Notes: a model not told the origin generated them from the sequence alone. A stretch of DNA of 10,322 nucleotides from Basidiobolus heterosporus B8920 (GCA_000697455.1 JNET01028584.1:1-10322); one strand, 5' to 3'; shown: positions 1 to 9,293, numbered from the stretch's first letter. Program-made: numbers and translations.

Positions 1-1180
1 ATTTGTTTTCATCGATATCACTGGGAAAATTGATCAGGGTCAAGCCGATCGTTCTATATATATTCATGTTACCGAACCATATAAAAGCCCAACTCGGTAG
101 TGACATGTTCGTTGGTGTGGTTGCAGGTAATGGTTGAATTGGTTGATTTTGATGGAAATGGTCAACACCGATTTGTTCATCTTTAACCTTGAAGTAAAAG
201 TAAACAGGTACTAGAGATTATAGAACTGGTGAGGAGTCATCTCTACAAACTTTGTAGTCAGTTTTGCTGAGTTAACTCGGAATACTGATATCATTTTTGG
301 ATGAGTCTGTCACGAGAGTGATGTTTGCGGGAATGAATCAAGGGATAAACATTTCTGCCTAACCAGTTGAATTGGTGTCCAAATACTTCAAGCCCGTTTG
401 AAAAATTTCATTCCGAAAGAATCCAGACGAATATTCTCGATTTTCCGATTGTGAATGCAAAATTCAACTCTTCATCTGACCCCAAATCCATGGGAGTTTG
501 GTAGAACCATATTGAGTCATGCACAGTCTCACTATTATCGTTGGGCTTCTGGATCTAATGATATCATGAGGGCGCACCCTTTCTGGTTATACATATGCAG
601 AGGCTCAAATATGGCGCATTGTTGTGACTTGATAATTGTCGGTCTATCCAAATCATGCCAACTCGCTTATTATTGAGTCCGATGCGACGGATGAATTCAA
701 ATAACCGGTCATGCATGCCAGTCGGAGATGAGAACATAGTTCAAAGACGTTGCGGTGTATACACACCAAGTAACCCCTGATGCCTTGCCATGATCATCAG
801 CAATTGAGTTGGTTCCTTGTAGCTTCGACAAGACGTACGGAATAATCGATATTTTAATTACAGATTGAGATATACAATCCTGTCTCTTCTAGTCTAAGAA
901 ATAAGAATCGCCGAATGAAGCTCCAGGGATAAAACAGAGGAATATGAATGTGTCTGGTCAAAGTAATGTATACAATCTGGGTTTGTGTCTACCAAAAGGA
1001 ATGTAGAATTGATGAAGGCACGTAGTAGGGGCGTAACGATATAAACAACTTGATCCAAAATAAAAAAGAGGGATGATGGCTGGGCAAAGATATAGTAGAG
1101 AAGTGAGGATTTTTGTGTGTAGGAAGGCTATAATTGAACTGTAGAGTATTTGACTTCCAGTCGTTGATCATCAGACAGAC
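1..1180. other. Left-hand stretch without a recognisable gene
   Basis: No coding region could be supported here. Frame 2 is open from the window edge to about position 97, reading FVFIDITGKIDQGQ and onward, and could be the last exon of a gene lying to the left; it matches no family I know. A 73-codon ATG frame at 455-676 and a roughly 50-codon frame at about 347-502 overlap in different frames. Neither shows splice-linked continuation or a known motif. A minus-strand frame at 989-1171 lies in what should be the 3' flank of the cyclin gene. The region may be plain intergenic DNA or an old decayed gene; I cannot tell which. Confidence 0.5.
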
Positions 1181-2652
1181 TCAAAGATAGCTCTGGAATA
1201 CTTCGTCGACATACTCTGAGGCTCTCAGGTACTTAGAGGAATAGTATTTGATGTATATAGCTTCGTGATTTTGTTTATGTGGAAGACGGCTGCGGATTTG
1301 TAGGGCACATTGCATCAGGTCCATCTCCGTATACCCCGAATAATGAATGTGAGAGTTAGTCTGGTTGGAAAAGAATCATGTTAGAAAGTATTCAAGTAGA
1401 ACGACGCAGTATTCATAGATTATTTACCCAAGCTCCTTTGTTCAATAATCCCATGGAGAGATAGTAACTAGCAGCGGCGATTTTTGATGAGGGATATTGG
1501 ATGAAAACTTCGTACATGATGGTCACCTCAACCAAGTACTTGGCGAGAGTGCGGATGGAAGAATCGTACCGATCGGCTTTGGATATACGTCTCAAGAAGC
1601 TGAGAGGTCCGGGATAGCCCAGCTCATAGTTCAATATGTTGATCATGAATCTTTCTGCCTTCTTTAAATCATCCACAGAGTAGGCTTTGTCTACCATGAA
1701 CACCATTTCACTGATGGTGGGCGCGCTTATTTCTTCATACTTGGCGGCTATAAATAATGCAGTGATACCAACAAGCTGAAGCTTATCAACCGATATCTCT
1801 TTCACTGAGAGGAACCGATCAATATAATTTACGCAGAGAAACAGTGTTTCTTGATGCATCTTAAAGCGATCGTGAACCTGCACCAACCAATCAAGAAGAA
1901 TTGAGCGCATGTGCCACTTAAGCTCAGGTTGTCTATCTATGTAGTAGTGATCTGGCATCATACGAACCTAACACAAGAAAGTTAATACCAGGCAAGGTGT
2001 AAAGGATGTAGTCTCTGAATTTACCTCAAGTTCTCGCATATACTCCATAATCTCGTCCGCATACTCTGCAACCATGTTAACATCATGCTTATCCGCCTCT
2101 TCAATATCCTGTGCTATTGGATTGAAAGGATCCATGTCGTTTTCATTAAAGCCTGAGTCGGTTTCCGTAGAATCTGTATCCATTGTTACGTCGATCATTT
2201 TATCAAAATCAACAGGTGGCCTGCCATCAAACATTGGATCTTCCTCCTCCTTACTTGCGCTTACAGAAGATACATTCACGGTCTCGGTCAAATTTGGCTC
2301 TTGAGTATTGAATTTCTGGCATTGGTCTTCATGTATGTGACTGACTCGAGTGATTTCCTCAGCACTGTACTCTGTACTTGGCTGTTTAGGGAGTGGTTTA
2401 GCAACGGCTTTATGCGGATGTTTTTCGGAGCCATTCACCTGCTATATGTGAGGAATACGTATTAGAGAAATATTTTTATAGTAAAGAAAGGAAAAGAGCC
2501 TTTACCTGTCGATTGGTAATGTCGCCAAGAATACCCTTCACAGTTGCTTTATTAAAGGTTCTTTTGACTTCTTCACATATTCTAGGTAACGCGACGCTCA
2601 GAGTGTCGGTCTGAGCTCCAAAGGGGCGTTTTCTAGGTAAGTGTGAGGGCAT
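1181..2652 (-). CDS. G2/mitotic-specific B-type cyclin (cdc13/nimE/CLB family)
   Basis: This is a regulatory subunit of the mitotic CDK1 kinase, which drives entry into mitosis. Exons on the minus strand are 2652-2506, 2438-2025, 1967-1428 and 1360-1181, all joined in phase 0, giving 426 aa with a TGA stop at 1181. Residues 6-10 (PRKRP) resemble a nuclear localisation signal. A destruction-box-like KGILGDITN lies at 39-47. Residues 50-187 are an acidic, probably disordered linker. The cyclin box starts near 185: MRSILLDWLVQVH (from 207) carries the hydrophobic-patch MRAIL motif. K263 (AAKYEE) and E292 (KAERF) have the 29-residue spacing of the CDK-contacting Lys/Glu pair of cyclin A. FLRRISKAD (311-319) is typical of B-type cyclins, and exon 4 supplies the HYSGY segment. 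Introns are 67, 57 and 67 nt. The start has A at -3. An in-frame upstream ATG at 2811 is rejected because the extra residues are not cyclin-like. The family assignment is very secure; the exact start is less so. Confidence 0.96.
2439..2505 (-). other. Cyclin intron 1 with tandem (NAGNAG) acceptor
   Basis: The intron begins GTAAAG at 2505 and ends in TAGCAG. Splicing after CAG (exon from 2438) gives ITNRQ-VNGSE. Splicing after TAG (exon from 2441) inserts one extra Gln, giving a 427-residue protein. Both keep the frame, so the sequence alone does not decide. A CTAAT branch-site-like element lies upstream of the acceptors. Confidence 0.75.
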
Positions 2653-3410
2653 GATCGAAGCGATACCTGAACACCAGCAAGATCTATTGAGGTATGTTAA
2701 GGTTAAGAGAGTCTCTGGAAAGCACTGTCTAATAAACCTCTCGAGAGTTGGAGGGGTGAACAATATTGTGTGGTAGAGACTTAGACAGTGTGAGCAAGCG
2801 TGCGCTTTCAAAGCACAAGTATCGGATTAAACCAGACAAAAGAAGCGACCTGACAACAGATAGATAAATTATTTGCACACAGCACAAAATATTCAGATCG
2901 AGACGGGACAAGACAATAACAATACAAAAAAAGGAAATGATTAAGCTGAATAAATCCGGGTGAGTGATAGCTATGTGACGTTTGGGCTGCTTAAAAATAC
3001 GACAGCATAGACCCCTGTTGTACAAAAAGAATACCCATTGATTTTGGACTGAGCTTAGGAAGGCATTTATTTTTAAGATCAGACAGAACATTAGTGGATC
3101 ACACAAATTTTCAATCCTCGAAGATCTCTTTACAAGCAGATTGAAGAAAGTATACATTCAGGTATACGCCAACCATGTACTCGCCTTCCAAAAATAACTC
3201 CACACGCGATCAGGATCATCGACTTGATCTGGTGGGTCATCCGGCGGGTATACCGTTGTTTACATCTGACCAACGTTCTTTCACAAGACTAGTGATCTTA
3301 ATCTGGTGCCTTGTTAGGAGCCTGGTTAAATTGCCATCGAATATGGAACTTTAGTGACGAGGCAATCCGGGTCTGGTTAGGGGCCGTGAGTTTCTTGTGA
3401 GGGTGCAGGA

Positions 3411-3442
3411 GTGTAGCAGTGTAACGGTGTGATAGTGAAAGA
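3411..3442 (+). repeat. Degenerate GTG-rich octamer run
   Basis: Four successive 8-nt units starting GTG can be read: GTGTAGCA, GTGTAACG, GTGTGATA, GTGAAAGA. They sit just upstream of the telomere-like tract on the same G-rich strand. The array is short and imperfect, so it may be only part of a general G/T-rich composition bias. Confidence 0.35.
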
Positions 3443-3458
3443 AGGGGTAGTATTAGAA

Positions 3459-3494
3459 TTAGGGTGAGGGTGAGGGTGAGGGTGAGGGTGAGGT
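3459..3494 (+). repeat. Telomere-like hexamer tract TTAGGG(TGAGGG)4 TGAGG
   Basis: One TTAGGG (3459-3464) is followed by four perfect TGAGGG units (3465-3488) and a partial fifth. TTAGGG is the telomere repeat of many fungi, and TGAGGG is a known telomere-variant hexamer in other eukaryotes. Two more isolated TTAGGG copies lie nearby at 3377-3382 and 3545-3550 on the same strand. The tract has five GGG runs separated by 3 nt, so it fits a G-quadruplex pattern. It could instead be an ordinary hexanucleotide microsatellite. Confidence 0.8.
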
Positions 3495-4902
3495 AATGGT
3501 ATAATGATGGAAGGGTAGCTGTTAGATGTTATGCGATACCAAGGTTAGGGCTGACTGACAGACTTGCTTGTACCCCAGTGGATAGTGTGGAGAATGCCCG
3601 AAAACATCTGATTGGAGAGGTAACCATGGTATCTGGAACCCATCGGATGCTGCATATTTCGTAAGAATTTCGAATCGATTTAACGCGATTCTGTTTGCCA
3701 CCCACTTGCGCCCTTTTCACATAGGCTCTTGTGGTACCTGGAGTGTTATGCACAGTGACGACTGGTTTTCCTACTTTCATGTGCTGGTCTGTTTCCAATG
3801 AAATACGGAATGCTTATGAGAGGAGGGAGTGTCCAGACAGTGTACCGCTGATTCTTACTACCCGTTCCTGCTATTCTGGTGACCTGAGTTTTTGCTAGTC
3901 ATCCAGTCAGTCTTGATAATCAGGCCTAGAATGACCAAACCTGAAAACAACACTTAATCTTATCACAGCCTCTTCAGATGAATCCGAGAAATTTGATTTT
4001 TTTTTGAATCTAAAAGCCACAATATCTATGCACCTGACAATTTCTTGCAGTGATGATTAGCTCAGAGTTTAGGACAGAATAGGCTAAATGGAATCTTTCT
4101 ATATATTAATGTACGTCCTTTCTATTTAGAACCCTGGGTGCTTCTTGCTTATCCCCGACACCAAAGAGTTGACGAATTAAGCGGCATTCTCAATAAATTG
4201 ATTAGATTACTTGCCTTGTTCATATGCTTAGTACTAACAGTTAACGTTCGGAATACCAAAACAATCTAATTTGTTGATTAAGATCGAGGGTTACATGCCC
4301 AGGGATTTGCATATTCCTTTCTCTGCTCAAGCCCATTCAGCTATGATGCCAAATATCTCGAAACACGAGGATAGTGCCCGAGTCAACAAATACTCTGACT
4401 AATGAGTGGCGTTGGGGTTTAGAGGCGTAAGGGTCTACCCTATTTTGAGCCAAAATATGCAAGTCCAACGAATCTTTATCCTGTCTCTTCATTATCTTTC
4501 AAGATTCACCGTCTCCAAATATTTTATTAGTCCAATGTCTCAACTTTCCAAGTGAGCAACATGCTGTGGTCACGATTTCTTTTGAGAGATATGGCTAAAT
4601 TTAGCAATCTCTAACCCAGATACGACGGATGATATGCTGTTAGCTTGCAACGTCACTTGACATACATTCTGATGGTATCCCTGGACACCCACAACACTAC
4701 GAATATTCATGTATCGATGGTAGTTTCTTGACTTTTCATAATTTACAATGTTTATATGAAGTTGATTATAGAGAAAACTGACATAACAAAAGATATTAAA
4801 ATCTCCCAAGTTCTTGGAGTGACAAGACTAGCTTGCGATATCTATATGAACAAGGAGTGAAAAGGGTTCTGACTACTACAGCCATACTACCTCTACTTAT
4901 TC

Positions 4903-6707
4903 TCAGTTAGAAAGTGCGACTGGAGCGAGTTGTTTGCTGATGGCTTGTAGGAGTTGTGATTGATAGTGCTCTACTTGATTTTTAAGATGAGCATATTCAG
5001 CTTGGATATTGGACATCTCAATTTCAGTATTACGACGAAGTTCGGCAATCTAATGAAAAAGGTTTTAGATGACCCACCGACTTTGCCATAGATCCGATGA
5101 TATGAATTACCTTTTGCTCCATTTCGTCAACAATACGTTTATGCTCGTCAATCTTGATTTGTGCACTTGTTCTTTCAGCGGATATCACGTTGTACTCTTC
5201 ACGGAGAACAGATAGTTTGCTTTCGATGGTCTCGCGTTTCATTGTTTGATGTTTTTGCAGACGTGCGATCTTTTCTTGAGAGGCAGCTAATTGGCGAGAT
5301 AGTTGCTAATTCGAAAACTAGTCTAAGTACAACCATGCATAGGCTGGTATGAATTATCACTGAATACAAACCTGTTCTTTGCTACTCAAGTCCCGGGTTT
5401 TTGCGTTTTTCTTTTCAATTTCTTCTTTTGTGTTATCGACTTTGTGTAAAGCAGCGTCGTACTTGTTCATCTCTATTTCACACTCTTCCAATAGTTTGAT
5501 TGACGATGAGACATCCTGCGATTTAAATGATTAGTTGTGTGTGCAAGTGTCAGGTTAACATCCAGCTACTCACCTGTTCAACAAATGCCATCATATCGAT
5601 TTTCGATTGATATTCTCTGATCTTTTTCTCACCCGCTGCAATACTATTTTTAGCATTTGCAAGGGACACATTTAGTTCCTCTAACATTTGGACCAATTTC
5701 TCGGGACTGTGGACGATTAAGGAACGAATCTTGTCACAATCTTGTTTGCAGTTCATAACAAGAAACTGGGTATTGGTCTGTACAATTTCCGATGAAAATA
5801 TCTGTTAATCCAATTGACTTTCTATTTGGTATTTTCTCGGTAACATACCAATTTGTCGTTCAAATCATTCCGATCTTTCTTCAACGCATCGATATCCGTA
5901 GAGAGGGAAATCTGTTGTTTCTTAAGGTCCTTGAGACCACGTGTCCATTCAGCATTCGCGTCCAACAGACTTTTGGTGGCGGATTCCTCCTCTTCACGCT
6001 GTAATCTGATTGACAAAGTGGTTAATTAATATGATTTTAAAACAATGCTTATCAAGACTGCCTCACTTTATAGCGTTGAGCTTCTCCATTAGCTCCTGCT
6101 GCTCCTCCTCAAGTTGGTGTTTTCTTTCAGCGTATTCTTCCTAAGGACGATTGGTAAGTTTACCTGCACTGAATAGTTCAGAAGAGTTCTATTTCTTACA
6201 AGTTTGTGTGCGTACTGCTCATAAACGCACATTCTTTCTTCACGGAATTTAGCAAAATTGATAAGAGCACTGAGAATCTTGCGTACGTGGATAGGTTCTG
6301 GCTTAAGAATATCTCTTAAACTAAAGTCGTCGACTCCGATTTCAAGCATCAATTTGTTACTGAGAGTAAGCAAAGCAAACCATTAGTACAGGGAGTTAGA
6401 CGTATCATAAATAGTGAGTAACCTACAGTTTAGTGAAGAACGACATCTGGGTTAAAGCGGTCATATGAATGTCTGGATTCTCTAGTAGATCGATAACTTC
6501 AGCTGAAGGTTGTTCGAATTGTTCCTTCGGAATACCCATAAATATGTCAACAAAGGCTTCGTACACGAAAGCCAGCCTCAAAGCAGTAGGTTTGCTCAAG
6601 TCCTCCTCAGCAAAAGGGATCTGTAAATCACGCATACATATGATAATCTCTGAAGGTTTGAGAGTCGGGAAGATGTATGATGCTTTGCTCTGTTTGCCTT
6701 GGTCCAT
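4903..6707 (-). CDS. NUF2: Kinetochore protein NUF2 (NDC80 complex subunit)
   Basis: NUF2 pairs with NDC80 in the outer-kinetochore NDC80 complex (with SPC24 and SPC25), which binds spindle microtubules. Minus-strand exons are 6707-6427, 6359-6200, 6140-6067, 6005-5849, 5777-5574, 5515-5372, 5305-5111 and 5049-4903, giving 453 aa, close to the roughly 440-465 aa usual for the family. Residues 1-140 form the calponin-homology-like head (YIFPTLKPSEIIICMRDL near 11-28; a HVRKILSALINFAKFRE segment just after 117). From about 145 to 445 the protein is heptad-rich coiled coil containing the family's IVHSPEKL motif at 245-252. Introns are 67, 59, 61, 71, 58, 66 and 61 nt, in phases 2, 0, 2, 0, 0, 0, 0. 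The start is the first ATG after an in-frame TAA at 6725-6723, with A at -3. No damage was seen. Confidence 0.97.
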
Positions 6708-6836
6708 ATTGCAAGTATCGTCTTAGAAAAAGTGGAATATTTTAACAAGAGGGGTTACTATTGAGTGCAGTGATATAGGGATGCACTTGAGAAACTCGAG
6801 GCAATTATTTATCAATCAGCTGTCACCATTCTTGAT

Positions 6837-6847
6837 GTAAACAAACA
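6837..6847 (+). promoter_or_regulatory. Forkhead-like site GTAAACAAACA upstream of NUF2
   Basis: The sequence matches the forkhead core RTAAAYA with the preferred GTAAACAA form. It lies about 130 nt upstream of the NUF2 start. In yeasts forkhead factors drive G2/M genes, so a site here would make sense for a kinetochore gene. This is a motif match only, and short AT-rich motifs recur by chance. Confidence 0.4.
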
Positions 6848-6876
6848 TTAATAAATTAATCAAAACACAATTTTCA

Positions 6877-6881
6877 ATTGG
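6877..6881 (-). promoter_or_regulatory. CCAAT box oriented toward NUF2
   Basis: CCAAT reads in the direction of NUF2 transcription (CAACCAATTG), about 170 nt upstream of the start codon. This is a plausible position for binding by the HAP/NF-Y complex. It is a 5-nt match and not strong on its own. Confidence 0.3.
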
Positions 6882-6952
6882 TTGAGTGTATCCAAGCTTA
6901 AATTTCTAAGATTTCGTGAGTCAAGGCTTTGTAGTGGGATATAGTTGGATGA

Positions 6953-6963
6953 ATAAACAAACA
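6953..6963 (+). promoter_or_regulatory. Second forkhead-like site ATAAACAAACA
   Basis: It is identical to the site at 6837-6847 in 10 of 11 bases and in the same orientation, 116 nt further from NUF2. The duplication of an extended motif is more telling than either copy alone, but function is inferred. Confidence 0.35.
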
Positions 6964-7603
6964 GCTCATTTCTAGCATGAGAAGAGTGCTTATTATTAGA
7001 TTATATTCTTTTGTGATGCTCGCCTTAGCATTGAAAAAGAAAGTCAGCTTCCTTTTTGTTAGGTACGGTGATGCCACATCTATCGAGAGCATTCTTATTG
7101 CCCAGAGATTTTCGTTACCAGTAGTATTGAGCGCAAGTGTTAAAGGTAATGTGAAGATTGCATAAGATTTAGATTTAAACATAGTAGGTGTAGGGTGCGA
7201 GCCCTGGACAACTAACTTTCAAATTTATACCAATATAATAGCCTGGATCTAAATAACAATTAGGCCGATTAAATGAAAATGAGCCAATAAAGCGAGCAGG
7301 TCATAAAGATATTAGGCTGTGGCTGTGAGCCCTCAAGTGAAGGAAGCATCATATGATTAGCGGCCGTAATCTCCTCCTTTTCAGCTGCAAGATTTGGGGC
7401 ACCAAAAGTTTGCAAAGATACCTCTGACATTTAGCCATCTCTGCATAAAATCCATATCACTGTATAGATAATAGTCAATTCTGCTTTCCATGAGCGTATC
7501 TCAAAAGCATTGAGAAAACATTCAACATGATAAATCAGGTTTTGTACAACTTGAGAAGGCACACTCAAGGCTTTCTTCCAACTGTACGTATAGCTGTGCA
7601 AGG

Positions 7604-7634
7604 AGGATTCTAGCGCGTATCTACATAGAATCCT
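7604..7634. repeat. 9-bp perfect inverted repeat (hairpin-capable)
   Basis: AGGATTCTA (7604-7612) is followed by a 13-nt spacer and TAGAATCCT (7626-7634), a perfect 9-bp complementary pair. It lies about 210 nt upstream of the LEA-2 start codon. It could be a dyad binding site for a dimeric transcription factor or a chance palindrome; no T-run follows to suggest a terminator. Confidence 0.5.
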
Positions 7635-7775
7635 GATTAAATAAATGCTTTATCGGAAATATACTTGATGCAACTAACGGCCTCGACTACGCGATTACGA
7701 GTTCCATATTTCCGGGAAACGGCAGACTATACAATGAGGAGTTTTTCATGGCATACTAGTGAGCTAGTCGAACCA

Positions 7776-7783
7776 TATATAAA
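7776..7783 (+). promoter_or_regulatory. TATA box of the LEA-2 gene
   Basis: TATATAAA is a consensus TATA element 60 nt upstream of the ATG at 7843. That leaves room for a transcription start about 30 nt downstream and a short leader. A near-palindrome, AGCTCA-GT-TGAGCT, at 7786-7799 lies between it and the start codon. Confidence 0.6.
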
Positions 7784-7842
7784 CAAGCTCAGTTGAGCTC
7801 CTTTCCACGTCAATTATTTTTACCTATTCACCAACATAGAGT

Positions 7843-8639
7843 ATGTCCGTTGAAAAATCAGTTACAAAAGTACATCACCAAGTGGAACGTTCCAGATACC
7901 GTAGTTGTGGCTTTCTGTTCTTTCTGCTTTGTCTTTTTCTCATATTAGTCACTGCCGGTGGTCTCATAGCCTTTTTCTTATGGGTGAGGGTTCCTGAAGT
8001 CAGGTTTGCTGGAGTAACAAGTGCTGAGAATGTTACCGATACCTTCCACATCTATGGAAATACCGAGTTAACATTTAACCTGCGTATAAACATAACCATC
8101 GACAACCCGAATTATATTAGCATCAAATTTGATGAAATCAAAGCAGCGGTAAGCATGGAGTGTCTTATCTCTACATTTGCATACTAGTATTCATATTTTT
8201 TATCGTAGGCATTCCACCCGGCGATGCCAGATGTTATTCTTGGCAATGGAAGTATCAAAGACGTTACAGTAATGAAAAAGGCCGTCAATGTTCTATTGTT
8301 CCCACTGAGTATTCATTACAATACCACAAATGATCCCCAAAAACTAATCCTCCAAGATTTGATATCTCGTTGTGGCTCGAGTATTTCCGGCCAGAAAAAA
8401 GGAAGCATAGATATGGACTACGAAATTGATTTGAATTTTAGTATGTTGGCATTCACTGGCTACGTTCCCAAAATCCGTAGCAAAGCAGGATTTGACTGTC
8501 CGGTATGTCATTCATATAATCACTCATATACTCATTCATTCACTCTGATGCTAACGAATACTCGGAATACCAGGATAATATGAATCTTGCTCAACTCAAT
8601 ACTCCCCCCTCTGTGCCGCAGCAGAACTCGTTTATTTGA
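7843..8639 (+). CDS. Single-pass membrane protein with LEA-2 domain
   Basis: Exons are 7843-8148, 8209-8502 and 8574-8639, both junctions in phase 0, giving 221 aa. Residues 1-21 are a basic N-terminal tail. Residues 22-49 are a strong hydrophobic segment (CGFLFFLLCLFLILVTAGG and onward), read as a type II signal anchor. From about 75 to 200 the protein follows the fungal LEA-2 pattern: NITIDNPNYISIKF (83-96), the LGNG turn (113-116), FPLSIHYNTTNDP (133-145), LISRCG (153-158) and a closing FDCP (197-200). C157 and C199 could form a disulfide on the non-cytosolic side, where five N-glycosylation sequons also lie (N63, N83, N114, N140, N178). LEA-2 domains occur in plant NHL proteins, TMEM106B and yeast Vac7/Tag1, and a lipid-handling role has been proposed. 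The substrate here is unknown. The last exon encodes a Pro/Gln-rich tail of 21 residues and is the least certain part. Introns are 60 and 71 nt. Confidence 0.88.
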
Positions 8640-9293
8640 TTCCATCATTGACTTCGTCTTATTTAATTTTGCTGAGCCTAAACTATACTTAGTAACCTAT
8701 CTGTATTGATATTTATCACGAACTGATTTACCAGACAAGAATTTGTACCTTCCTCGGCGACAATCGACCATTCTAAAATATGTAGAGCGCTTCAGTGTTG
8801 TGCAGTCGAGTGGTCTCCATCCTCTTTTGCACTTCCAATGAGTTCTTCCCTCTCCCAATTTCGTATAGATAAACAGCTTGCAATGGCATACAAATAAAAA
8901 ATTCAATTGTGAATACATAGTATACCTCAATCTTCTGTCTGTGTGCTTTTAGTCTTAAACATTCATGTACGACACCGACTAGCGAATCTACCCTCTCTGC
9001 ACTCCCTTAGCCCTATGCATACTGTACATTAGACTACATCTCGCTTAATAAGCAGCTCGGCACGTATTGAATTGGCTGTTTTCTAGTAACAGAAAATTTT
9101 CCTGAACCCTAGCAGTCATGTGATAACTTACATTAGCATACGAGTAAGTTCCAGAATTCAAATCCAACAATTTTTACTGGAAAAGGGCGATAAGATCATC
9201 TCACATCTCTGATCTTCATATATAACATAGTGGATATGCCTTATCGGCACTAATCATCTGGGAGGTAACCATTGTGACTGCATATAATAGGAG

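Larger units (their letters stand above)
2653..4902. other. Cyclin-NUF2 intergenic region, 2.2 kb
   Basis: This is the cyclin upstream region on its left side and the NUF2 3' flank on its right side. It contains a 142-codon minus-strand frame (3157-2729) just upstream of the cyclin, a pyrimidine-rich promoter-side strand, two GTATAC palindromes spaced by 6 nt at 3150-3167, and a forkhead-like GTAAACAA on the minus strand at 3263-3256. It also holds a G-rich tract at about 3345-3500 that ends in telomere-like repeats. An 89-codon minus-strand frame at 3798-3529 and a 79-codon one at 4809-4570 show no family resemblance and are treated as chance. From about 3800 to 4560 I see nothing recognisable. 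Confidence 0.5.
6708..7842. other. Divergent NUF2 / LEA-2 intergenic region
   Basis: This 1.1 kb region separates two head-to-head genes and should hold both promoters. The NUF2 side has forkhead-like elements and a CCAAT box; the LEA-2 side has an inverted repeat and a TATA box. A 94-codon minus-strand frame (7182-6898), an antisense plus frame (6977-7165) and a 53-codon minus frame (7430-7269, starting MSEVSLQTFGAPN) were inspected. None shows a known motif or a convincing splice partner, and such lengths are expected by chance, so none is called as a gene. Confidence 0.5.

Noticed and set aside
80-180. Possible FG-GAP-like repeat (VELVDFDGNGQ) hinting at a decayed gene
   Set aside because: The match is about ten residues, followed by stops in all frames; too short to support a family call.
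455-676. 73-codon plus-strand frame
   Set aside because: No known motif, no splice-linked partner and overlapping frames of similar length; fits chance in the unexplained left stretch.
2653-2811. In-frame upstream ATG giving a 53-residue extension of the cyclin
   Set aside because: The extra residues (MKAHACSHCLSLYH and onward) are unlike B-cyclin N-termini, while MPSHLPRKRP at 2652 is typical.
3660-3680. TTCGAATCG resembling a tRNA T-loop (B box)
   Set aside because: It lacks the GGTTCGANTCC consensus, a matching A box and a cloverleaf; no tRNA was found anywhere in the window.
3529-3798. 89-codon minus-strand frame next to the telomere-like tract
   Set aside because: Not recognisable and has no neighbouring exons; several such frames are expected by chance in a window of this size.
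4220-4260. TACTAAC-like sequence suggesting an intron in the cyclin-NUF2 gap
   Set aside because: No flanking coding exons with compatible frames were found, so an isolated branch-site match is not meaningful.
4570-4809. 79-codon minus-strand frame downstream of NUF2
   Set aside because: AT-biased composition, no domain, no continuation; lies in the expected 3' flank of NUF2.
6898-7182. 94-codon minus-strand frame with an antisense 62-codon frame
   Set aside because: Both are low-complexity and lack motifs. About three frames of this length are expected by chance on a rough stop-frequency estimate.
7269-7430. 53-codon minus-strand frame starting MSEVSLQTFGAPN
   Set aside because: Composition looks protein-like and the start context is acceptable, but no family is recognised and the end is hydrophobic and AT-driven; cannot be told from chance without comparison to relatives.
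8697-8930. 77-codon minus-strand frame rich in Cys and basic residues
   Set aside because: No known Cys-motif spacing and a non-standard start; treated as chance.
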